DNA of 64,000 nt. Source: an uncultured Porphyromonadaceae bacterium. GTDB lineage: Bacteria > Bacteroidota > Bacteroidia > Bacteroidales > Muribaculaceae. Of the stretch, positions 1 to 8,103 are shown one piece after another. Below the pieces are notes generated by a model. That model saw only the letters and a list, made by a program, of their open reading frames with translations. It ran no database searches and had not been told where the DNA came from. Each line of letters starts with the position of its first letter. The stretch's first letter is position 1. The stretch lies in NCBI GenBank assembly GCA_900548975.1, contig URMS01000006.1, positions 1-64,000 on the forward strand, read 5' to 3'. Made by a program: the position numbers and the translations under genes.

Positions 1-91
1 TGTGCAATTTAAGCAAAAATACACCAACCTGTGGATTCACATATGTTATTAAACAACCTCTAAGAACAGTGGATTTCGGAGCGTATAGATG

Positions 92-119
92 TAATCCATA
101 ATTCATCATTCATAATTGG
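92..119. repeat. Degenerate heptad tandem repeat
   Basis: Four consecutive 7-bp units read TAATCCA, TAATTCA, TCATTCA and TAATTGG, ending two bases before the stop codon of the M23 peptidase. The rest of bases 1-121 holds no recognisable gene. The same 7-bp periodicity recurs in the spacers near 59.7 and 60.8 kb. The function is unknown. Confidence 0.6.
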
Positions 120-121
120 CA

Positions 122-1093
122 TTAGTCCATGACGTGGCCGGCGTTTTCGGCCAGGCGGATTATTTCGTCGTATTGTTCGGGCGAGAGGTCGAAGAAGTAG
201 TAGTTCACCGGGTTCTGTGGCGCGCCGCGGTAGCGCACTTCGTAGTGCAGGTGCGGCCCTGTCGATTTGCCGGTGTTGCCTACTTCGCCAATAAGGTCGC
301 CGCGGTGCACTGCCTGGCCCGGCCGCACGAGCATTTTAGAAAGATGGGCGAAGCGGGTGGTGTAGTTGTAGCCGTGCTTTATCTCTATCATATTGCCGTA
401 GGCTCCCTGCCACGATGCCGCGGCCACGGTGCCGTCGGCGGTGGCGTAGACGGGTGTGCCCGGAGGTGCCGAGAAGTCCATGCCCTCGTGGAACTTGGTG
501 GTGCCGTACACCGGGTCGACGCGCACGCCGTAGCCCGATGCCATGGTGCGCAGATACTTTTCGGGCACCGGCTGTATGGCGGGAGTATGCGCTATGCGGT
601 CCTTCTGGCCCGATACTTCCGTGGCCAGAAAGTCGAACGACTGTATCTGCGAGTATATCATGCGGTCGAGCTGGTCGAGCTTATTCTCTACGGTGCCGAC
701 AAGATGCGAGTCGGACAGCGAATCGAGCCGGTCGAAATTGCGGCGCCGCTCCAGGCCTGCCAGACGCCGCGAACGGCCAAGCGGCTCGGCCTGCATCATC
801 ACGCGGTAGAAATTGTTGTCGCGTTCGGCTATATCCTCCATCACGGCAAGAGCCTCGTCGGCCTGACGGTTGAGTACCTCCAGGCGCGCCTCGAGCTGCT
901 CGTTCTGCTGACGCAGCCGCCGCTCGCGCGGAAACTCCAGAAGGCTGAACAGCACCGCCACCAGGCCTATGACCACTGCCGCGACCCAACCGAACTGCTG
1001 CAGAAGCACCATGGCGCGCCGGCGCGCCGAGGGGAAGACGCGCTCATACTGCCCGGTGACAGCATTATATCGGTAAAAAGTTTTTTGGCTCAC
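122..1093 (-). CDS. M23 family metallopeptidase (LytM-type), membrane anchored
   Basis: This 323-residue protein is a probable peptidoglycan endopeptidase, or the activator of one, facing the periplasm. It has a short cytoplasmic N-terminus, one membrane segment at about residues 33-52 and a charged coiled coil at about 55-90. The C-terminal LytM/M23 domain spans about 190-305. The zinc ligands are visible as HEGMD (His-x3-Asp) and HLHYEV (His-x-His), so the domain looks catalytically intact. It is transcribed divergently from alaS, and the two promoters overlap in the 126-bp gap. Residues C-terminal to the domain are few, with no extra binding module. The exact cleavage specificity (DD-endopeptidase or amidase activation) cannot be read from the sequence. 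Confidence 0.93.
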   Translation of the reverse strand: MSQKTFYRYNAVTGQYERVFPSARRRAMVLLQQFGWVAAVVIGLVAVLFSLLEFPRERRLRQQNEQLEARLEVLNRQADEALAVMEDIAERDNNFYRVMMQAEPLGRSRRLAGLERRRNFDRLDSLSDSHLVGTVENKLDQLDRMIYSQIQSFDFLATEVSGQKDRIAHTPAIQPVPEKYLRTMASGYGVRVDPVYGTTKFHEGMDFSAPPGTPVYATADGTVAAASWQGAYGNMIEIKHGYNYTTRFAHLSKMLVRPGQAVHRGDLIGEVGNTGKSTGPHLHYEVRYRGAPQNPVNYYFFDLSPEQYDEIIRLAENAGHVMD

Positions 1094-1104
1094 AAGGTTG
1101 AAAA

Positions 1105-1136
1105 TTTGCGAAAGCGCGAAATTTCAAGTAATTTTG
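1105..1136 (+). promoter_or_regulatory. alaS promoter (TTTG-N20-TAATTTTG)
   Basis: TTTG at 1105-1108 and TAATTTTG at 1129-1136 are separated by 20 nt, a perfect Bacteroidetes housekeeping promoter. The predicted start is near 1143, giving a leader of about 77 nt before the alaS ATG. Confidence 0.8.
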
Positions 1137-1149
1137 CGCCTCGATAGCG

Positions 1150-1157
1150 CAAAGATA
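1150..1157 (-). promoter_or_regulatory. -7 element of the M23 peptidase promoter
   Basis: On the minus strand this reads TATCTTTG, an exact match to the Bacteroidetes -7 consensus TAnnTTTG, 57 bp before the ATG. No clear -33 TTTG lies at the expected distance. It sits inside the leader of the divergent alaS transcript. Confidence 0.6.
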
Positions 1158-1219
1158 GCAATTTTTTCGCACAACGATGCGTTTTCCGCACCTCAAGCAA
1201 AACGACATTTATATATTAT

Positions 1220-3844
1220 ATGCTTACCGCCAAAGAAATACGACAGTCTTTCAAAGACTTCTTCCAGTCGAAAGGGCACCGCATAGTACCTTCGGCTCCC
1301 ATGGTAATAAAGGACGATCCAACCCTTATGTTTACCAATGCGGGAATGAACCAGTTCAAGGATATTATTTTAGGCAATGCCGTGCCCAAGTCGCGCCGCG
1401 TGGCCGACTCGCAGAAATGCCTCCGCGTCAGCGGCAAGCATAACGACCTCGAGGAAGTAGGACTCGATACCTACCACCACACCATGTTCGAGATGCTCGG
1501 CAACTGGTCGTTCGGCGACTACTTCAAGGCCGAGGCCATCGACATGGCATGGGAATACCTCGTGGATGTGCTCCATCTCGATCCCTCGCGCCTCTATGCC
1601 ACCGTTTTCGAAGGCGCTCCCGACGAGGGTCTCGCCCGCGACGACGAAGCCGCCAACATATGGGCCAAGCACCTGCCGGCCGACCACATCCTCAACGGTA
1701 ACAAACACGACAATTTCTGGGAAATGGGCGATACCGGTCCCTGCGGCCCCTGCTCCGAGATACATATCGATCTCCGCTCCGACGAGGAGCGTGCCGCCAA
1801 GCCCGGCGCCGAGCTTGTGAACCACGACCATCCGCAGGTGATCGAGATATGGAACCTGGTGTTCATGCAGTACAACCGCAAGGCCGACGGCTCGCTCGAA
1901 CCGCTCCCCGCCAAGGTTATCGACACCGGTATGGGCTTCGAACGCCTCTGCATGGCGCTCCAGGGCAAGACATCGAACTACGATACCGACGTATTCACCC
2001 CCCTCATAACCAAAATCGCCGATCTCAGCGGTAAAAAGTACGGCGACGACAGCCATGTCGACGTGGCAATGCGTGTTATCGCCGACCACGTGCGCACCAT
2101 AGCATTCTCCATCGCCGACTCCCAGCTGCCTTCCAACGCCAAGGCCGGCTATGTTATCCGCCGCATCCTGCGCCGTGCCGTCCGCTATGCCTACACCTTC
2201 CTCGAGCAGAAGAAGGCCTTCATGTACCGCCTTGTCGACACCCTCATCGAGAACATGGGCGAGGCATATCCCGAGCTCCCGGCACAGCGCGACCTCATCA
2301 TCAAGGTGATAAAGGAAGAGGAGGACTCCTTCCTGCGCACTCTCGAAAACGGTATCCGTCTGCTCGACGACGCCGCCAAGGCCGCCAAGGCCGAGGGCAA
2401 GACCATGATATCGGGCAAGCAGGCATTTACCCTCTACGATACCTACGGATTCCCGCTCGATCTTACACTGCTCATCCTCAAGGACTACGGCATGACCATC
2501 GATCAGGCCGAGTTCGACAGCGAGATGGCTGCCCAGAAGGCGCGTGCACGCAGTGCTGCCGCTGTCGAGGCCGGCGACTGGATTATCCTTGCCGACGGCG
2601 AGGAGACATTCGTGGGCTACGACTCCACTGTGGCCGAGACCCGCATACTCCGCTATCGCCACGTGAAGCAGAAAAACCGCGAATTCTATCAGATAATTCT
2701 GGCCGAGACACCTTTCTACGCCGAGATGGGCGGTCAGGTGGGCGACCGCGGCACACTCACCGACATCGCCACCGGCGAGGTGATAAACGTCACCGACACC
2801 AAGCGCGAGACCGGTACTGCCGTGCATATCGTCGAGAAAATGCCCTCCAACCCCGAAGGCGCTTTCGTGGCCGCTATCGACAAGGAAGCCCGTGCGGCTG
2901 TGTCGCGCAACCACTCGGCCACACACCTTCTCCATCAGGCTCTCCGCGACGTGCTCGGCACACATGTGGAGCAGAAAGGCTCCTTTGTGTCGGCCGATGT
3001 GCTCCGTTTCGACTTCTCTCACTTCCAGAAGCTTACCCGCGAGGAAATCGAGGCCGTCGAGCGTCTGGCCAACAGCCGCGTGCGCGAGGCTCTGCCCCTC
3101 GACGAACACCGCTGCGTGCCTATCGCTAAGGCCCGCGAAATGGGTGCCATGGCACTCTTCGGCGAGAAATACGGCGATGAGGTGCGTGTGATCCGCTACG
3201 GCGACTCCATCGAGCTCTGCGGCGGCACTCATGTGGCCAATACAGGCAATATCGGCATGATAAAGATTACTTCCGAATCGAGCATCGCCGCCGGTATCCG
3301 CCGTATCGAGGCCATTACTGGTCCGGCTGTCGAGAATCTCGTATACGAAGTGCAGGGCGCCCTCCGCGCTATCGGCGAAATGTTCAACAATGCTCCCGAC
3401 ATCGTTGCGGCCCTCCGCAAGCAGGTTGAGGAGAATCAGGAACTGCGCAAGCAGGCCGAAGAATACTTCGCGGAGCGTGTCGACAATATGGCCAAAAAGC
3501 TTCTCGAGAACGCAACCTATAACGACCACGGCGTACGCATTGTCGAACTCAGCGGCGTGTGTGTGCCCGAAGTCGTGAAGGCTATGGCATTCCGTGTGCG
3601 CGAGCTTGCGCCCGAGAATACTGTCGTGATTGCTGCTACACACGATGCCGCCCGCAAGCCCCTGCTCACCGTCATGGTCGACAATAACATCACCGACACC
3701 TACAACGCCTCCAAGGTTGTCCGCGAGGCCGCCAAAAACATCAAAGGCGGTGGCGGCGGTCAGCCCGGCTTCGCCCAGGCCGGCGGCAAGGATGCCGAAG
3801 GTCTCGCATCGGCCATGCAGGCTCTGCGCGACGCATTCAAATAA
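1220..3844 (+). CDS. alaS: Alanine--tRNA ligase
   Basis: AlaRS charges tRNA-Ala in the cytoplasm. The 874-residue length is normal for a bacterial AlaRS. The class II catalytic core occupies roughly residues 1-460, starting LTAKEIRQSFKDFFQSKGH and including the motif 2 region MFTNAGMNQFKD. The editing domain carries the zinc-binding HxxxH as NHSATHLLHQ at about 560 and the distal CGGTHVANTG at about 660. The C-terminal C-Ala domain ends in the glycine-rich GGGGGQPGFAQAGG. The ATG at 1220 is chosen because it begins the conserved N-terminus directly and follows an AT-rich leader. A hairpin terminator follows the gene, so it is probably monocistronic. Confidence 0.99.
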   Translation: MLTAKEIRQSFKDFFQSKGHRIVPSAPMVIKDDPTLMFTNAGMNQFKDIILGNAVPKSRRVADSQKCLRVSGKHNDLEEVGLDTYHHTMFEMLGNWSFGDYFKAEAIDMAWEYLVDVLHLDPSRLYATVFEGAPDEGLARDDEAANIWAKHLPADHILNGNKHDNFWEMGDTGPCGPCSEIHIDLRSDEERAAKPGAELVNHDHPQVIEIWNLVFMQYNRKADGSLEPLPAKVIDTGMGFERLCMALQGKTSNYDTDVFTPLITKIADLSGKKYGDDSHVDVAMRVIADHVRTIAFSIADSQLPSNAKAGYVIRRILRRAVRYAYTFLEQKKAFMYRLVDTLIENMGEAYPELPAQRDLIIKVIKEEEDSFLRTLENGIRLLDDAAKAAKAEGKTMISGKQAFTLYDTYGFPLDLTLLILKDYGMTIDQAEFDSEMAAQKARARSAAAVEAGDWIILADGEETFVGYDSTVAETRILRYRHVKQKNREFYQIILAETPFYAEMGGQVGDRGTLTDIATGEVINVTDTKRETGTAVHIVEKMPSNPEGAFVAAIDKEARAAVSRNHSATHLLHQALRDVLGTHVEQKGSFVSADVLRFDFSHFQKLTREEIEAVERLANSRVREALPLDEHRCVPIAKAREMGAMALFGEKYGDEVRVIRYGDSIELCGGTHVANTGNIGMIKITSESSIAAGIRRIEAITGPAVENLVYEVQGALRAIGEMFNNAPDIVAALRKQVEENQELRKQAEEYFAERVDNMAKKLLENATYNDHGVRIVELSGVCVPEVVKAMAFRVRELAPENTVVIAATHDAARKPLLTVMVDNNITDTYNASKVVREAAKNIKGGGGGQPGFAQAGGKDAEGLASAMQALRDAFK

Positions 3845-3872
3845 GATTCCATCATAATACTATTATAAAAAT

Positions 3873-3901
3873 CAGCGTGGCCCGTCGGTCGCGCTGTTTT
3901 T
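3873..3901 (+). terminator. Intrinsic terminator of alaS
   Basis: The arms CAGCG and CGCTG form a stem around a 14-nt loop, followed by TTTTTATTT, 28 bp after the alaS stop. Confidence 0.6.
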
Positions 3902-3963
3902 ATTTGGTTGCGAACTCTGTAGGAGTGGTATTTGTTGCTTCTTTAATACCAAACTACTGAATT

Positions 3964-4371
3964 ATGAGTTACAAAATTGAAGAAATCGAAGGCATAGGTC
4001 CCGTTTATGCCGAGAAACTGCGCGCCGCAGGCATTTCCACAACCGAAGAGCTGCTTGAGAAAGGCGCCACCCGCAAAGGTCGCGAGGCTATCGCCGAGGC
4101 AACCGAAATCAGCGAACGGCTGATACTGAAATGGACCAACCATGCCGACCTGTTCCGCATCAAGGGTGTGGCCGGCCAGTTCGCCGAACTCCTCGAAGCC
4201 GCAGGCGTCGACACTGTCAAGGAATTCCGTCACCGCGTGGCAGCCAATCTCTATCCGCGTCTGGTCGAGGTAAACGAACAGCGCAATCTCTGCAACCGCG
4301 TTCCCTCGGTCGCAGAACTCGAGAAGATGATCGAGCAGGCGAAAACCCTTGAGCCCGTCATCACCTACTGA
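3964..4371 (+). CDS. DUF4332 helix-hairpin-helix protein
   Basis: This 135-residue soluble protein contains two helix-hairpin-helix repeats: IEGIGPVYAEKLRAAGI near the N-terminus and IKGVAGQFAELLEAAGVDT near residue 70. That matches the DUF4332 family, which is related to HhH DNA-binding modules; the family has no settled function. It has no signal peptide or membrane segment. It is convergent with the GH32-like gene, with only 5 bp between the two stop codons. No exact TAnnTTTG promoter was found; a partial TATTTG lies about 35 bp upstream. Binding to nucleic acid is an inference from the HhH fold. Confidence 0.88.
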   Translation: MSYKIEEIEGIGPVYAEKLRAAGISTTEELLEKGATRKGREAIAEATEISERLILKWTNHADLFRIKGVAGQFAELLEAAGVDTVKEFRHRVAANLYPRLVEVNEQRNLCNRVPSVAELEKMIEQAKTLEPVITY

Positions 4372-4376
4372 CTCTC

Positions 4377-6449
4377 TTAATCCCTGTCCAGCGGCACAAG
4401 CCGTATATCGGAAACCGTGAGGCCGGCAGCGTCGATACGCAGGCGCGCCGGCTTCAGTTTTTCGCGGTATGACAGCATGGTTCGGCTGCCGGCAATCTCG
4501 GTGTCGACTATCGAGCCGTCGAGTTTGGGCGAATACTTCACTATCATGCGCACCGTGAACGGCTTGTCGGTACCGACTGTATTCTCGATGGCATAGTTGC
4601 GGCCCTGCTGCGGCTCTCCGCCCTCCCGGAGCGACTTTTCTCTGACTGCATGCGTGCCCGCGGCGCTGTATTGTGCCCGCGCCTCCGCGCAGTCGAGAGT
4701 CCAGCGGCAGCCGTCCTGCACGCCGCGTTTCGCCTCAGGCAGCACTTCGATGTCGAGTTTGCCGTCGGCCGATGCGCCCGGGTCGACTGTGAACGTCAGC
4801 ATGAACGATGCCGCGGGAAGGCCGACGGTTTCACCGGTGCCCACACTCACGGGCTTGCATGAAGCTGCCGGAATAAGTTCGTCCATCCACTTGGTGCCGA
4901 TTCGGCCGTCGGGGAACCGTACGAGCTCGTGTATTACCAGCGGACCGCCCCAGCCCTTTACCCACATCCATCCGGCCATGATATAGCGGCCGTCGGACAC
5001 TGCCGAGATAGTCGGCACGCACAGTCCGTTGTAGAAGTCGGTGCCTGCGGCCACCATGTCGGTATAGGCCGAGTCGGGAGCGGCAGACTGCTTGGACCAC
5101 AGATTGGTGAATCCGCCTATTATGTAGTCGCGGTCGCCCCAGTTGAAGAAGAACGTGCAGTCGCCGCCGGTAGGAAAGTTCTCGTTGACGCAGCGCCACC
5201 GGCCGTCGACCGAGTCGGCTTCCCATGTGCCGCGGGCGCCATAGTTGGCGAGCATTTTCAGCCGGCCCTGAGGATCGGTGTAGATGCTCGGATTCTCGCA
5301 GGGATGGAACAGAAGACCTGTCTTTGTGAAGTGGATGCCGTCGTCGCTCACGGAGTACGACGAGCCTGCGGCTATGCCGTCGAGCTTTGTCCGGTCATAG
5401 GTGTCGGTGTGTCCGTTGCGGGCCAGGTCGCCGAACATCTGCGGCAGGGTGGTGCGCTCATAGGGGTAGAGGCGGGTGGTGTGGTAGCCGTAGCTTATAC
5501 ACAGCTTGCCGTCGGCCACAAATGGTGTGCCGGTGCCGAATGTTTCCCACTGTTCCTCGATGGGGACCGCGGCCTCGTGCTCTGTCCAGTGTATGAAATC
5601 GCGGGTGCTCAGATGCTCGAAGTAATGGCCGCCGCGGCCGAGCTTACTCTGGTGTCCGCGCCTGTCGTAGAGATAGAAAAGATGGTAGGTGCTGTCGTTG
5701 TAGAGGCTCACCACGTCGCCCACCCAGGCGTTGAAGCCGGCCGGAGTCCAGTATTGCACCGCTACATTGTCGCCCGGGGCATCGGACCGTGTGAATTCTG
5801 CGGCCGGGAAAGTGATTGAAGCTTCTCCGACAAAGTCCGGGTCTATCGTCCAGCTGCGCATTTTTGCGGTGTCGGGATAGCCGAAGGGGAAATCGTTGTC
5901 GATAAGGCGTCCGTCGACATACATGGTCCAGCGCGGGCCGCTGAAGTCGAGCGTTATGTCGTGTTCGCCGAAAGGCTCGTCGAGCATGGCCAAAGGTATG
6001 CCTACGGGCATGTTCGCCGTCGAGCCGTCGACGGGCGACACCAGCCGGATCTGCGCCTCAAGCACCGGTACAGAACCGTCGGGCATGGTGTGGGCCGGAT
6101 AGTTCTGGCGGTCGCGGTCGAGCGGATTGTGCTGCCGGAGTGTTACCTCGAGAACACCGGGAATTTCGAGTATGCGCCGGTCGCGGGTCGGCTCGGTGAG
6201 CTTGGCCTTGAAGCTGATGGTGAAGCCCCTGGTGATATCGGCTACCGGCGGCAGAGAATCGGTGATTACGCTGTCGCCGAGATGCGACGCGGGCACTGTG
6301 CTGTCGGCCCTTTTCCAGTAATCGGACAGTAGAGATATGGTGGCCGGCTCCGCGGGAGCAGCATTACTACACGATACCGTTGCGACACATGCCGCACCGG
6401 CGGCCATAGCGGCTATGATTGTTCTTGTCACCAGTCGTTTTCGTTCCAT
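4377..6449 (-). CDS. GH32-like (clan GH-J) secreted protein with N-terminal LamG-like domain
   Basis: This 690-residue exported protein has a possible lipobox ending at Cys27 (VATVSC), though the context is not canonical. Residues of about 45-215 look like a concanavalin/LamG-type beta sandwich. Residues of about 225-560 form a five-bladed propeller resembling GH32, with lines such as STRDFIHWTEHEAAVPI, and a C-terminal beta module follows. Compared with its neighbour, the equivalents of the catalytic motifs are changed: the nucleophile region reads AWVGD, RDP reads ENP, and the acid/base EC reads DC. It overlaps the upstream GH32-like gene by 22 bp, so the two are translationally coupled. 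It could be a fructan-binding or altered-specificity hydrolase; activity is uncertain. Confidence 0.8.
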   Translation of the reverse strand: MERKRLVTRTIIAAMAAGAACVATVSCSNAAPAEPATISLLSDYWKRADSTVPASHLGDSVITDSLPPVADITRGFTISFKAKLTEPTRDRRILEIPGVLEVTLRQHNPLDRDRQNYPAHTMPDGSVPVLEAQIRLVSPVDGSTANMPVGIPLAMLDEPFGEHDITLDFSGPRWTMYVDGRLIDNDFPFGYPDTAKMRSWTIDPDFVGEASITFPAAEFTRSDAPGDNVAVQYWTPAGFNAWVGDVVSLYNDSTYHLFYLYDRRGHQSKLGRGGHYFEHLSTRDFIHWTEHEAAVPIEEQWETFGTGTPFVADGKLCISYGYHTTRLYPYERTTLPQMFGDLARNGHTDTYDRTKLDGIAAGSSYSVSDDGIHFTKTGLLFHPCENPSIYTDPQGRLKMLANYGARGTWEADSVDGRWRCVNENFPTGGDCTFFFNWGDRDYIIGGFTNLWSKQSAAPDSAYTDMVAAGTDFYNGLCVPTISAVSDGRYIMAGWMWVKGWGGPLVIHELVRFPDGRIGTKWMDELIPAASCKPVSVGTGETVGLPAASFMLTFTVDPGASADGKLDIEVLPEAKRGVQDGCRWTLDCAEARAQYSAAGTHAVREKSLREGGEPQQGRNYAIENTVGTDKPFTVRMIVKYSPKLDGSIVDTEIAGSRTMLSYREKLKPARLRIDAAGLTVSDIRLVPLDRD

Positions 6450-7915
6450 TTGCTCAGGGTTATGTTGTGGAAACGCGCGTTCCCGTTTTTAAGGAAGAAA
6501 AATAATTTGTCGCCTTTTTTCTCGGGCAGACGGTTCACGATGCAGCGCCGGCCGTCGATATTCATGTCGATAAACTCGTCTTTCAGTATTATATCCACTT
6601 TCACGGTGCGGTCGAGGCCTTTTACGGTATTTATGCCGGTGTTGTATATGAAGGCACTCTCTTTGTTGGCGTTGAGTTCGATCTTGTAGCCGCGGTGGTC
6701 CTTGTCGTCGGCCCGCACGAAGATTCCGGCTTCGTCGTAATTGCCTTCGGGTTCGAACTCGAAGCTTATGCGGTAATCGACCGGAAGGCCCGACAGCGCG
6801 GCTGTTCCTGTGCCGTTGGAGGCGTGGATGGTTACTGCCCCGTCGGTGCCGACGCTTGCGGTGGCGTTGTCGCCCGCGGTTTCAAAAGCCGGCAGAGGGA
6901 TGGAGCGCATGGGCGGAAGAGCCTCTTCGAGGAATTTGGTGCCGAGAGTGCCGTCGGGGTGCTGCACGGCCTCGCGCAGAAGCATGTTTCCGCCCCATAT
7001 GGCGCCGTCGAAGTCCTTGCCGTCGCGGCGGCAGGGCATGTAGGCCACGGCTATGCGGCGGTTGTCCTTATAGGGCGCGGTTTTGTACACGCTTGCCCAC
7101 TGCTCCACCAACGATTGCGTCGTCGGATACTGCCACGGCCCGAAAGGACTGCGCGACATCACATAGTATGTGTCGCCGCCGATGCTGTAGAGCAGATAGT
7201 ACCGGTCGTTCCATTTGAAATAGTCGGAGCACTCCGGGGTGGCTACCTGTCCGGCGAGCGGCGAATCGATTTCTTTCCAGTTTTTCAGATCATCGGATAC
7301 GAGGTGGCACAGATAGCCGCCGAAGCCTTCGATCACCGGATTTTTCTTGTAGCCCGAGATAAAGAGATGGTATGTGCCGTCATCGTCGCGGAACACCTTC
7401 GGATCGCGGAAATCGCGGCTCACACACTCCTCGGGCGGGAAATAGAACGGATTGGGCTGTTGCTTGACGAAGCTCTTGCCTCCGTCGTCGCTGACGGCGT
7501 AGCTCAGATGCTCGTGGGTGCCATTGTCATCGAGCACGCGGGTGGAGTAGAAAGCATAGAAACGACCTTTGTCGGCTATCACCGAGCCGGTGCATATCGA
7601 CTTCTCCCATTCCTCGTCGATGCCTACGGCCACGGGGTAGTGCGTCCAGTTCACCAGATCTTCCGATGTGCTGAGTGCCCACTGGTGTCCGCCAAGACCG
7701 CCGAGGCCTGCGTGGTGCCCCTCGTCGAGAAGCCAGTAGATGTAGAATGTGCCGTCGTGGTACATCGGCATGCAGTCGCCTGTGAAAAGATGGCTTTCCG
7801 CAGGCTTGAAATACTGAAGAGCCGAGGTGCGCTGTATCTGCGGATTGTAGTCTTTTGCAACCTGTGCCGTGGCCCCGGTGGCGCAGAGCATGGCCGCAAT
7901 CATCAGTTTTCTCAT
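6428..7915 (-). CDS. GH32-like glycoside hydrolase (levanase/invertase type), secreted
   Basis: This is a 495-residue glycoside hydrolase of the GH32/GH-J type, probably acting on fructose-containing or similar ketose glycosides outside the cytoplasm. MRKLMIAAMLCATGATAQ is a clear signal peptide. The propeller shows FTGDCMPMYHDG as the nucleophile region (GD in place of the usual NDPNG), FRDPKVF with an intact RDP transition-state motif, and PECSDYF with the intact EC acid/base. The C-terminal beta sandwich covers about 345-495. The ATG at 7915 is preferred over upstream codons because it starts the signal peptide and lies about 32 nt after the predicted transcription start. It is the first gene of a two-gene operon divergent from the GntR/FGGY pair. 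Confidence 0.86.
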   Translation of the reverse strand: MRKLMIAAMLCATGATAQVAKDYNPQIQRTSALQYFKPAESHLFTGDCMPMYHDGTFYIYWLLDEGHHAGLGGLGGHQWALSTSEDLVNWTHYPVAVGIDEEWEKSICTGSVIADKGRFYAFYSTRVLDDNGTHEHLSYAVSDDGGKSFVKQQPNPFYFPPEECVSRDFRDPKVFRDDDGTYHLFISGYKKNPVIEGFGGYLCHLVSDDLKNWKEIDSPLAGQVATPECSDYFKWNDRYYLLYSIGGDTYYVMSRSPFGPWQYPTTQSLVEQWASVYKTAPYKDNRRIAVAYMPCRRDGKDFDGAIWGGNMLLREAVQHPDGTLGTKFLEEALPPMRSIPLPAFETAGDNATASVGTDGAVTIHASNGTGTAALSGLPVDYRISFEFEPEGNYDEAGIFVRADDKDHRGYKIELNANKESAFIYNTGINTVKGLDRTVKVDIILKDEFIDMNIDGRRCIVNRLPEKKGDKLFFFLKNGNARFHNITLSKWNENDW

Positions 7916-7953
7916 AGTGGTATAAGCAGGATCTGTCGTAGGTTTTGTGGCTG

Positions 7954-7985
7954 CAAATATACAGGGAATATTCTGTAAATGCAAA
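7954..7985 (-). promoter_or_regulatory. Promoter of the GH32-like operon (TTTG-N20-TATATTTG)
   Basis: On the minus strand TTTG (7985-7982) and TATATTTG (7961-7954) are separated by exactly 20 nt. The -33 box overlaps a TTTGCATTTA operator-like box, which fits regulator control. Confidence 0.8.
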
Positions 7986-8037
7986 CATAAATGTAATATT
8001 CTTCTTTGCATTTGCATTATCATATATTTTGCATTTA
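7976..8037. promoter_or_regulatory. Candidate operator: TTTGCATTTA boxes in inverted arrangement
   Basis: TAAATGCAAA at 7976-7985 and its exact inverse TTTGCATTTA at 8028-8037 flank TTTGCATTTGCATTA at 8005-8019, which holds two overlapping TTTGCAT cores. They fill the space between two divergent promoters, next to the gene for a GntR-type regulator. Binding by that regulator is an inference. Confidence 0.5.
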
Positions 8038-8049
8038 GTAGCCTTAATG

Positions 8050-8081
8050 TTTGGCACGAACAGGTATAATGTGTATTTTTG
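8050..8081 (+). promoter_or_regulatory. Promoter of the GntR regulator (TTTG-N20-TATTTTTG)
   Basis: TTTG at 8050-8053 and TATTTTTG at 8074-8081 are 20 nt apart. The predicted start near 8088 leaves a leader of about 16 nt before the ATG at 8104. Confidence 0.8.
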
Positions 8082-8103
8082 CATCCTGAAAACACCATCT
8101 GAT

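Noticed and set aside
1370..3643. Long open frame antisense to alaS (757 codons)
   Set aside because: It is a reading-frame shadow of alaS in GC-rich codon usage, with no family motifs and no promoter.
7916..8098. Upstream extension of the second GH32-like gene
   Set aside because: It would run through the promoter and operator region; the signal peptide starts at 7915.
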